Assembly: GCA_015494595.1 (NCBI GenBank)
Contig: WGAX01000139.1
Span: forward strand, 1-5,968
Source of the DNA: Nitratiruptor sp.
Lineage (GTDB): Bacteria; Campylobacterota; Campylobacteria; Campylobacterales; Nitratiruptoraceae
DNA length: 5,968 bases
Reading direction: 5' to 3'
Below the pieces are notes generated by a model. That model was not told where the DNA came from, did no database searches, and saw nothing but the letters and a program-made list of their open reading frames with translations. Made by a program: the position numbers and the translations under genes. Positions within the stretch are counted from its first letter, which is position 1, and each line of letters starts with the position of its first letter. Of this stretch, positions 1 to 4,558 are shown one piece after another.

Positions 1-105
1 ATAAACGCCGCTATCAATATCTGTAGAGTCGGGGCATCGACTCTTGGCATAGGGGAAGTAAGACCCGACCATTGTTTAGAGCAATGGTCGGGCGTCCCTG
101 CTTAA
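1..105 (+). CDS. TnpB transposon-associated RNA-guided nuclease, C-terminal fragment (cut by window edge)
   Basis: This frame is open from the first base and stops at TAA 103-105, giving 34 residues that begin INAAINI and continue with a GASTLGIGEVRP stretch. The NAAINI run is the tail of the RuvC-III motif (D-x-N-A-A) of IS605 OrfB/TnpB proteins. The catalytic Asp would be the codon just outside the window. The long GC-rich hairpin at 64-92 lies inside the last codons, and a right-end hairpin follows the stop, as is usual for this family. The sequence differs from the TnpB at 1502-2815, whose matching motif reads ADVNGAANI, so this is a different element and not a second copy. Family assignment is good. 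Whether the full gene is intact cannot be seen. Confidence 0.78.
   Translation: MNAAINICRVGASTLGIGEVRPDHCLEQWSGVPA
64..92 (+). repeat. Perfect 11-bp stem-loop within the tnpB 3' end
   Basis: CCCGACCATTG (64-74) is exactly complementary to CAATGGTCGGG (82-92), with a 7-base loop. It is coding sequence and at the same time the strongest hairpin in the left part of the window. No T-tract follows, so it is not a rho-independent terminator. It fits a scaffold helix of the TnpB guide RNA. Confidence 0.85.
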
Positions 106-114
106 AGCCAGAAT

Positions 115-134
115 CCCCCGCATTTATGCGTGAG
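115..134 (+). repeat. Right-end hairpin of the left element
   Basis: CGCAT (119-123) pairs with ATGCG (126-130) across a 2-base spacer. Pairing extends outward with two mismatches (117 with 132, 115 with 134). Subterminal imperfect hairpins close to the element end are the TnpA recognition structures of IS200/IS605 elements. That role is inferred from the family. Confidence 0.55.
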
Positions 135-165
135 GAGTATGTCAATATAATATGTTAACCTTTTA

Positions 166-969
166 TTAAAGCATACTTATCGCTTTTTTCATTAAAACTA
201 TATGGTAATCCTCCTGCCTATTAATAAAATCAAAAAAGTAGCTCAACTCCTGATCTTTTACAGCCTGACTCAAAGCCAAACACTGCTCTTTAGCAGCAAT
301 CTCCTCTTCAATCCCTTTTTGTAAAAACTCTTTTAAGTCTTCAAACTTATACACCTCTTTCATCACAACTCTAGGAAGAGATAAAATGCCAAGCTTTGCC
401 ATCAAAAGAGCAAAAGATTTAAGATGATAGAGCGACTCATTGATTAAATCTTCAAAGACTTTATAAAGATGTACACTATCAGTATGCATCGCCGAATAAA
501 AATAAGTTACAATAAGCTCATACTCTTTGTAGAGCTCTTCAAAAAGAAACTGAATAAGAGCACTCTTGCTACCTTCATCCAAGCCTTCATAAAAGAGCTC
601 TTTATTAAAAGCTGTAATAGCAATATCTTTTTCTTGCATTTGCTCCAATGCAAAAAGCATATACTCCTCATCACTCTTTATTCTCTCAAATAATTCTCCC
701 ACTCTATATCCTCTTTGCACCTCTTTTACACTCTTTTGCAGACTCTCACAAAGCCCTTTGGAGGAGATATGCACAATAGAGAAGCTCTCTCTATCCCAAT
801 CAAAATCGAGCCCATGCTCAATAATCTCTTGAGCTAGCCATTTGAGATGGCGAAACTCAATCCCAGCAAAATCCATTAATCTATCGGACATCTCACCCCT
901 TGGCAAGGAAAAACTTCCAAACAAAAACTTCAGCCAGAGCTCATGCTTTTTTCTAAATAGCTCTCTCAT
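166..969 (-). CDS. Ferritin-like (probable diiron four-helix-bundle) protein
   Basis: The 267-residue protein is soluble and almost entirely helical by composition, with no signal peptide. The C-terminal half (about 135-262) can be read as a four-helix ferritin-like domain. Helix 1 lies around E145-E152, helix 2 carries E178 and H182, helix 3 has an acidic run at E221-E223, and helix 4 has an E253-x-x-H256 pair. These are the ligand types used by ferritin/rubrerythrin diiron sites. An additional E38-x-x-H41 near the N-terminus suggests a second, degenerate ferritin-like half. The start is supported by a GAGGAG Shine-Dalgarno (975-980) five bases upstream. The ATG overlaps the stop of the nifU-like gene in an ATGA junction, so the two are translationally coupled. 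The role is inferred to be iron storage, iron delivery or peroxide handling alongside the NifU-like protein. The specific subfamily was not recognised. Confidence 0.65.
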   Translation of the reverse strand: MRELFRKKHELWLKFLFGSFSLPRGEMSDRLMDFAGIEFRHLKWLAQEIIEHGLDFDWDRESFSIVHISSKGLCESLQKSVKEVQRGYRVGELFERIKSDEEYMLFALEQMQEKDIAITAFNKELFYEGLDEGSKSALIQFLFEELYKEYELIVTYFYSAMHTDSVHLYKVFEDLINESLYHLKSFALLMAKLGILSLPRVVMKEVYKFEDLKEFLQKGIEEEIAAKEQCLALSQAVKDQELSYFFDFINRQEDYHIVLMKKAISML

Positions 970-1412
970 TTTGGCTCCTCTACTGGACAGCTTAAGCTCA
1001 CATACTCTATATGCTCTCTCTCAATTCCTTTTTGTCTCTCCTCATAATCTTTGACTGCAGCCATAAAAGCCCTTGCTACCACCTCTCCACAGGCTGCATC
1101 TGGCGGGGGATTGTCTTTTATTTTTTCAAACACCGCTTCAGTAAATTCCACTCCGCTCTTGATTGTTTTACCCTTATACTCCTCACTAAAGAGTGCTCCA
1201 CTTACCAGTGTTGTGCCGCACCCATTTGTCTGCCATTTAATATCTTTGATAATGCCGCTTTTGGGATCTACTTTCAGATAGATTACCACCATCTCGCCAC
1301 TCTCTTGATTTTTGCCATAGCCCTTGGCATCAAACTCTTTCATCTCTCCATAGTTGGTAGGATTCATCATCAATTCAATATATTTGGGATCGATTACTAC
1401 CTCTTGCTCCAT
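966..1412 (-). CDS. NifU/IscU-like iron-sulfur cluster scaffold family protein
   Basis: The 148-residue protein has the NifU N-terminal/IscU fold signature: Y11-IELMMNP, the T62-NGCG motif with C65, the KGKT segment at 81-83, and C108 followed by VVARAFMAAVKDY. Comparison with remembered IscU sequences places S38 (E-S-G-E) where IscU has the cluster-ligating Cys of A-C-G-D. E40 replaces the conserved Asp and A107 replaces the His before the last Cys. Two of the three scaffold cysteines therefore remain, with an extra C142 near the C-terminus. An ATG five codons upstream (1427) is in frame, but AAAAGGA (1418-1424) lies 5 bases before the ATG at 1412, so 1412 is preferred. It is the first gene of a coupled pair with the ferritin-like gene. 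Family membership is fairly sure. Classical scaffold activity is doubtful because of the missing ligand. Confidence 0.75.
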   Translation of the reverse strand: MEQEVVIDPKYIELMMNPTNYGEMKEFDAKGYGKNQESGEMVVIYLKVDPKSGIIKDIKWQTNGCGTTLVSGALFSEEYKGKTIKSGVEFTEAVFEKIKDNPPPDAACGEVVARAFMAAVKDYEERQKGIEREHIEYVSLSCPVEEPK

Positions 1413-1417
1413 ATTAA

Positions 1418-1424
1418 TCCTTTT
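1418..1424 (-). promoter_or_regulatory. Shine-Dalgarno deciding the nifU-like start
   Basis: Read on the minus strand this is AAAAGGA, ending 5 bases before the ATG at 1412-1410. It falls inside the five codons that would be added by the upstream ATG at 1427. That favours the shorter 148-residue protein. Confidence 0.65.
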
Positions 1425-1440
1425 CATTATAATTAAAGTA

Positions 1441-1446
1441 ATTATA
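1441..1446 (-). promoter_or_regulatory. Candidate -10 box of the nifU-like/ferritin-like operon
   Basis: On the minus strand this reads TATAAT, preceded by GA and set in AT-rich DNA. A start site 7 bases downstream would give a leader of about 22 nt containing the AAAAGGA ribosome-binding site. A second TATAAT (1426-1431) is too close to the gene to leave room for that site. There is no good -35 at standard spacing, which is common in Campylobacterota sigma-70 promoters. The end of the neighbouring transposon is only about 15 bp upstream of the box. Confidence 0.45.
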
Positions 1447-1461
1447 TCTAAAGGCTATAAG

Positions 1462-1600
1462 GTCAACCACCTCCCCGTAAACGGGGAGGCTTGGAGGTGT
1501 GCTAAGCAACCAAATCGCTTAACCTTAACCTCTTTGGATGGTTGACGCACCCGTACCGGGTAGCATAGAGAGCCTCAAGCTCCTTATGCAGCCCGTTGCT
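1462..1600 (-). ncRNA. Putative omega RNA (reRNA) of the right TnpB element
   Basis: The minus-strand 3' end of tnpB and its right end contain consecutive potential helices: ACCCG/CGGGT (1549-1553 with 1557-1561), TAAGC/GCTTA (1503-1507 with 1517-1521) and CCTCCCCG/CGGGGAGG (1470-1477 with 1482-1489). A perfect 8-bp long-range match pairs 1539-1546 with 1462-1469. This is the arrangement expected for a TnpB guide RNA scaffold, with the guide starting at 1461 and running toward lower coordinates. The 5' limit is a guess. There is no transcript evidence. Confidence 0.5.
1470..1489 (-). repeat. Right-end hairpin of the tnpB element
   Basis: CCTCCCCG (1470-1477) and CGGGGAGG (1482-1489) form a perfect 8-bp stem with a 4-base loop, just inside the presumed right boundary. 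An alternative pairing exists between CACCTCC (1468-1474) and GGAGGTG (1493-1499), which cannot coexist with it. No T-tract follows on the minus strand, so an end hairpin is more likely than a terminator. Confidence 0.75.
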
Positions 1601-2815
1601 TTTGAAGTACTTGACTAAAATATTCGCCGCACCGTTCACATCGGCGTTAAGGAGATAACCTTGAGCGGATTTATACAAGCCTCTTTTGATACGGCTACCG
1701 CTTCCACGATAGTTAATCGCGCTATCGTAGGTAAGGGGCATATCGTCTTTGTCCAAAAAAGAGGCTTTGGATGTGTAGCTCTCCTCTTGATGGATGACAG
1801 TTATGCCGTATTCTTCGCATTTGGAAGTAAGTTTTTGTTTGAATTTGTAGTAGGGAATGGAGACAAAGTTTTGGTTGTTAGCCTTGCCGATGTTGATACT
1901 TTGCTTGCTTCCGCTAAAATCGCCAAGAACGATAGTGGCGATATTATGCTTAAGGGCATACTTTACGATGTGCTTTACAGTAAGATTGAAGAAGTTGTTG
2001 ATGCGGTTGTCCCTTCTTTGGCTCAAGGCTATGAGGTTGCGAGGATATTTGTATCCTTGCCTATCGTAGATAGATTGCAAGTAGGCTTTGCGCTTGTTGA
2101 AGTAGCGGTTAACGGATTTGATATAGCGCCCGTCTATAATAAAAGCGCCACCGCCACTTGGATAGCAAGTCGCAAAGTTGTCGATGCCAAAGTCGATGGC
2201 CAGGTAGTTGCCATTCTCCTTTGGCTTTGGTACTGCAATCTTATAGACAAACTCTATGTGCCACACCTTGCCTCCAAAGCTTGGAACGAAACGAAGCTCT
2301 TGAAGCTTCTTAACGTTTCTCATATGCTTTGGAAGCTTGAAGCGAAGCTCTTTGACTTTAAGCCCAAACTCTTTGGCAAGAGCAGGCTTAATGGAAACTA
2401 CCATGTAGCCCTTTTTGACTCTTGCGCTTCTGCCTTGAATCGGGACTGTCATATAAAGCGTCTCACCGCTTTTTTTGTCCTTTTTGTAGTTTGGCAAGCG
2501 TATCTTGCCGCTATATTTGCCTTGGTTTTTGAGCTTCAAAAGTCCAAAGAAGCTTCGCATGTCTCTATCGACAAGCCTGACGACGCTTTGGGCAATGTCG
2601 CTCAGAAGCATTTGGTAGTTGGGAGAGGTTTTGACTCTATGGTAGTTGGAAGTATAGTTCAAATACTCGCCGTTTTGGAAGTAGTATTGACGCACGCTAT
2701 ACAACGCCTCGTTGTAGAGTCTTGCACAGACAAGGCTCATAGCTTCAATGGCTTGCATCTTGGATGGCTTGAGTTTGAGGCGGTTTCTTTGTGTGCGTAT
2801 TGCTTCCATACGCAT
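1502..2815 (-). CDS. tnpB: TnpB RNA-guided endonuclease with relocated catalytic glutamate
   Basis: This 437-residue protein has the length and layout of an IS605 OrfB/TnpB. A basic N-terminal helical/WED region (RNRLKLKPSKM, with ARLYNEALYS around 31-40) is followed by the RuvC nuclease. RuvC-I is AIDFGID with D208, and RuvC-III is ADVNGAANI with D392. At the usual RuvC-II position (about 295-300, IVLGDF) there is no Glu. A Glu pair, E344-E345 in QEESYTSK, probably serves instead, as described for a subgroup of TnpB and Fanzor proteins. The CxxC zinc-finger cysteines found in many TnpBs are absent. TnpB cleaves DNA next to a TAM using an omega RNA and helps the element persist at donor sites. 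No Shine-Dalgarno precedes the ATG at 2815, and a second in-frame ATG lies at 2809. The frame is intact, so the protein is probably active. Confidence 0.9.
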   Translation of the reverse strand: MRMEAIRTQRNRLKLKPSKMQAIEAMSLVCARLYNEALYSVRQYYFQNGEYLNYTSNYHRVKTSPNYQMLLSDIAQSVVRLVDRDMRSFFGLLKLKNQGKYSGKIRLPNYKKDKKSGETLYMTVPIQGRSARVKKGYMVVSIKPALAKEFGLKVKELRFKLPKHMRNVKKLQELRFVPSFGGKVWHIEFVYKIAVPKPKENGNYLAIDFGIDNFATCYPSGGGAFIIDGRYIKSVNRYFNKRKAYLQSIYDRQGYKYPRNLIALSQRRDNRINNFFNLTVKHIVKYALKHNIATIVLGDFSGSKQSINIGKANNQNFVSIPYYKFKQKLTSKCEEYGITVIHQEESYTSKASFLDKDDMPLTYDSAINYRGSGSRIKRGLYKSAQGYLLNADVNGAANILVKYFKSNGLHKELEALYATRYGCVNHPKRLRLSDLVA

Positions 2816-2821
2816 ATTATA
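2816..2821 (-). promoter_or_regulatory. Candidate -10 box of tnpB, abutting the start codon
   Basis: The minus strand reads TATAAT immediately before the ATG at 2815. A start site 7 bases further on would be at about 2809, the A of the second in-frame ATG, which would give a leaderless message. The match is exact but could be chance in AT-rich DNA, and no -35 is evident. Confidence 0.3.
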
Positions 2822-2858
2822 TTAAAATCTAACGAAAGGAGGAAGTAGGCCTTCTCCT

Positions 2859-2878
2859 CCCCGCCTTAAAAGGCGAGG
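2859..2878 (-). repeat. Left-end hairpin of the tnpB element
   Basis: CGCCTT (2862-2867) pairs with AAGGCG (2870-2875). The stem extends by two more pairs (2859-2860 with 2877-2878) across one C-A mismatch. Its CCTCCCCGCC side resembles the right-end hairpin, as expected for the two ends of one IS200/IS605-type element. Confidence 0.65.
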
Positions 2879-2905
2879 TCTCCGAACGCTGAAGAGATTG
2901 ATTTA

Positions 2906-3247
2906 ATGAAAAAAGAGAAATTCATTCGTTTACGCTATATTCGTGAGCTTGAGCGCTTTACAAATAGAATTGTAGATTTTTTCAAAGTAGAAAGAAGCAA
3001 AGAGGAGATAAAAAGCTTTATCGATAAAATTTTCGAGCCTCTTACTTCAATCCAAAAAACCTATCTCAATAGCGAATACCTCAAAGAGCTGGAAAAATTT
3101 GTAGAAAGAAGCGCCAATGCACCATTGAGTGAAAAGAGTAACGAAGAAATACGAGAAGATGTGTTAAAAGAAGCAAATCTTTTGCGAAAGCTCAAGAGAA
3201 AAAAGAGCTTCGCAAAAGCAAAACATAAAAAACGCTTAGAAGATTGA
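2906..3247 (+). CDS. Small basic helical protein of unknown function
   Basis: This 113-residue protein is not recognised. It is charged throughout, has no Cys and no membrane segment, and looks all-helical. The last 25 residues are strongly basic (LRKLKRKKSFAKAKHKKR), which would suit nucleic acid or ribosome binding, but that is a guess. The only gene-start support is a weak purine run, GAAGAG, at 2891-2896, 9 bases before the ATG. A tnpB element ends about 20 bp upstream, so its original promoter region has been separated from it. Its 3' end overlaps the convergent oadB by 12 bp. Codon use resembles the neighbouring chromosomal genes, which supports it being real. Confidence 0.6.
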   Translation: MKKEKFIRLRYIRELERFTNRIVDFFKVERSKEEIKSFIDKIFEPLTSIQKTYLNSEYLKELEKFVERSANAPLSEKSNEEIREDVLKEANLLRKLKRKKSFAKAKHKKRLED

Positions 3248-4555
3248 GAGTAGCACCCCAGCTGCTACGGCTGATCCAATAACGCCCGCTACATTTGGCC
3301 CCATAGCATGCATCAAAAGCACATTGGTAGGATCACTCTCCATACCTACCCTGTTAGCAACTCTTGCTGCCATTGGCACTGCACTCACGCCTGCTGCACC
3401 AATGAGTGGGTTAATAGGCTCGCTTGAGATTTTATTCATAATTTTGCCCATAATGACCCCTGCTGCGGTTCCTATGGAAAATGCTACAAGTCCTAAAATC
3501 AAAATCCCAAGAGTCTCAGGCACCAAGAAGTATTCAGCTGCTAGCTTACTACCAACACTAAGTCCCAAGAAGATAGTGACAATATTGATAAGCTCATTTT
3601 GGAGCGTCTTAGAGAGTCTCTCCACCACGCCTGATTCTCTTACAAAGTTACCAAAAGTAAGTGCACCAATAAGCGGTGAAGATTCTGGCAAGATAAGGAT
3701 AGTGAGTACCAAAACGGTGATTGGGAACATCATCTTTTCTAGTTTACTCACTTTTCTTTTGGTGCTCATTTTGATTTTTCGCTCCTCCTCAGAGGTAAGC
3801 GCTCGCATGATTGGTGGCTGAATCACTGGCACAAGCGCCATGTAGCTGTATGCAGCAACCGCCATAGCACCCAAGAGATCGGGAGCAAGCTTACTAGCAA
3901 TGAAGATTGTAGTAGGACCATCTGCTCCACCAATGATGGAGATGGCTGCAGCATCTTGCATACTAAAATCAAATATTCCCCATTGACTCAGCGCTACCGC
4001 ACCTACGAGTGTCCCAAAAATCCCAAACTGCGCAGCAGCTCCTAAGAGGGCTGTTTTTGGATTGGCAAGCAGGGGTCCAAAGTCTGTCATAGCCCCAACA
4101 CCCATAAAGATAAGGATTGGAAAGAGCTCGTTAGAGATACCTGCTTTAAAAAGCTCGCCGATAAATCCCCCATCACCTATAATGTTTGCCAGAGGTATAT
4201 TTGCCAAAAGTCCACCAAAACCAATGGGAATTAGCAAAAGAGGCTCAAAACCCTTGGCAATCGCTAGATAAAAGAGCAAAAAGGAGATACCAATCATCAA
4301 AATTCTTCCCCAGCTTTGCTGAAATTTTGTGATCGTATCTCCTCTTGCATTCTTTACACCCTCTTTTGGATTTAAAAAGGCGTAAATCCCTGTTTGCTTG
4401 TAGAAATTGAGCAAAAGCGATCCAAAGCCTTTGCTCTCTTCATGCTTTTCGATTTTTTGGCTCTCTTTTGCCATATGCTCCACTGTAGCCAAGGCTCCTA
4501 GAGGCAGGATAAAGATAGAGAGAGCCAAGAAAAATGTTAGAAATTTTTTCTTCAT
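3236..4555 (-). CDS. oadB: Na+-translocating oxaloacetate decarboxylase beta subunit
   Basis: The 439-residue inner-membrane protein decarboxylates carboxybiotin and couples this to Na+ export. Family motifs are intact: GGADGPTT with D212, YSYMALVPVIQPP with Y238, EPINPLIG with N382 and G386, and GVSAVPMAAR with S391 and R398. These match the Klebsiella functional residues D203, Y229, N373, G377, S382 and R389 at a constant offset of nine. Many hydrophobic helices run from about residue 85 to the end. The first 24 residues look like a signal peptide or extra membrane helix, followed by a polar stretch of about 25 residues that I do not expect in the classical enterobacterial protein. The start has a GGAG site (4562-4565) placed inside the last codons of oadA, with only 3 bp between the genes, so the two are one operon with alpha first. 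Confidence 0.92.
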   Translation of the reverse strand: MKKKFLTFFLALSIFILPLGALATVEHMAKESQKIEKHEESKGFGSLLLNFYKQTGIYAFLNPKEGVKNARGDTITKFQQSWGRILMIGISFLLFYLAIAKGFEPLLLIPIGFGGLLANIPLANIIGDGGFIGELFKAGISNELFPILIFMGVGAMTDFGPLLANPKTALLGAAAQFGIFGTLVGAVALSQWGIFDFSMQDAAAISIIGGADGPTTIFIASKLAPDLLGAMAVAAYSYMALVPVIQPPIMRALTSEEERKIKMSTKRKVSKLEKMMFPITVLVLTILILPESSPLIGALTFGNFVRESGVVERLSKTLQNELINIVTIFLGLSVGSKLAAEYFLVPETLGILILGLVAFSIGTAAGVIMGKIMNKISSEPINPLIGAAGVSAVPMAARVANRVGMESDPTNVLLMHAMGPNVAGVIGSAVAAGVLLSIF

Positions 4556-4558
4556 TGC

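Larger units (their letters stand above)
1..145 (+). mobile_element. IS200/IS605-family element, right end only
   Basis: The segment contains a tnpB 3' end followed by about 40 bp of structured non-coding DNA ending near GTCAA (141-145). IS200/IS605 elements lack terminal inverted repeats and instead have subterminal hairpins. Here an imperfect hairpin around 115-134, with a perfect CGCAT/ATGCG core, fills that role. The boundary at 145 is inferred from the TCAA-like end known from some family members and could be off by a few bases. The left end lies outside the window. The element stops about 20 bp before the stop codon of the ferritin-like gene, so it did not break that gene. Confidence 0.6.
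40..145 (+). ncRNA. Putative omega RNA (reRNA) of the left TnpB element
   Basis: TnpB guide RNAs are made from the 3' end of tnpB through the right end of the element, with the guide starting just past the boundary. Nested pairings fit this here: 44-48 with 107-111 (TTGGC/GCCAG, one G-T wobble), 51-54 with 96-99 (AGGG/CCCT), and a perfect 11-bp stem 64-74 with 82-92 around a 7-nt loop. The right-end hairpin at 119-130 follows. If this is correct, the guide would begin near 146. The 5' limit is arbitrary because natural omega RNAs usually extend further into tnpB. The call rests on visible pairing and known family architecture, not on expression data. Confidence 0.5.
1462..2888 (-). mobile_element. 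IS200/IS605-family tnpB-only element (IS1341-like), complete
   Basis: A full tnpB on the minus strand is bracketed by subterminal hairpins: the right end at 1470-1489 and the left end at 2859-2878. No Y1 transposase (tnpA) gene lies between the ends, so this is a tnpB-only element that would need a TnpA supplied in trans. The right boundary is set after TTGAC (minus strand 1466-1462), a right-end cleavage motif known for ISDra2-type elements. The left boundary near 2888 is less certain; TTCAG (minus strand 2893-2889) is a possible target/TAM motif. The insertion lies between the divergent nifU-like gene and the small + strand gene at 2906, about 50 bp upstream of one and 20 bp upstream of the other. 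Confidence 0.7.

Noticed and set aside
168..189. Rho-independent terminator for + strand transcripts (AAAGC/GCTTT stem followed by six T)
   Set aside because: The stem is only 5 bp, has a 9-base loop and lies in the ferritin-like coding sequence. Too weak to claim.
1425..1427. Upstream ATG as the nifU-like start
   Set aside because: The Shine-Dalgarno sequence lies between the two ATGs and is well spaced only for the one at 1412.
1441..1466. TTGAC at the transposon right end acting as a -35 for the nifU promoter
   Set aside because: The spacer to the TATAAT at 1446-1441 would be about 14 bp, too short for a normal sigma-70 promoter, and the motif is explained by element cleavage.
1..1490. 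Composite transposon carrying the iron genes
   Set aside because: IS200/IS605 elements lack terminal inverted repeats, and the two elements are different, so mobilisation as one unit is not supported.
1461..1500. CRISPR-like repeats from the short palindromic GGGGAGG/CCTCCCC units
   Set aside because: There are only two such palindromes, one at each end of the tnpB element, with no spacer-repeat periodicity.
1661..2848. Long + strand open frame of 395 codons opposite tnpB
   Set aside because: It lies antisense to a clearly recognised TnpB, has no family features and no ribosome-binding site. It is a shadow of codon bias on the other strand.
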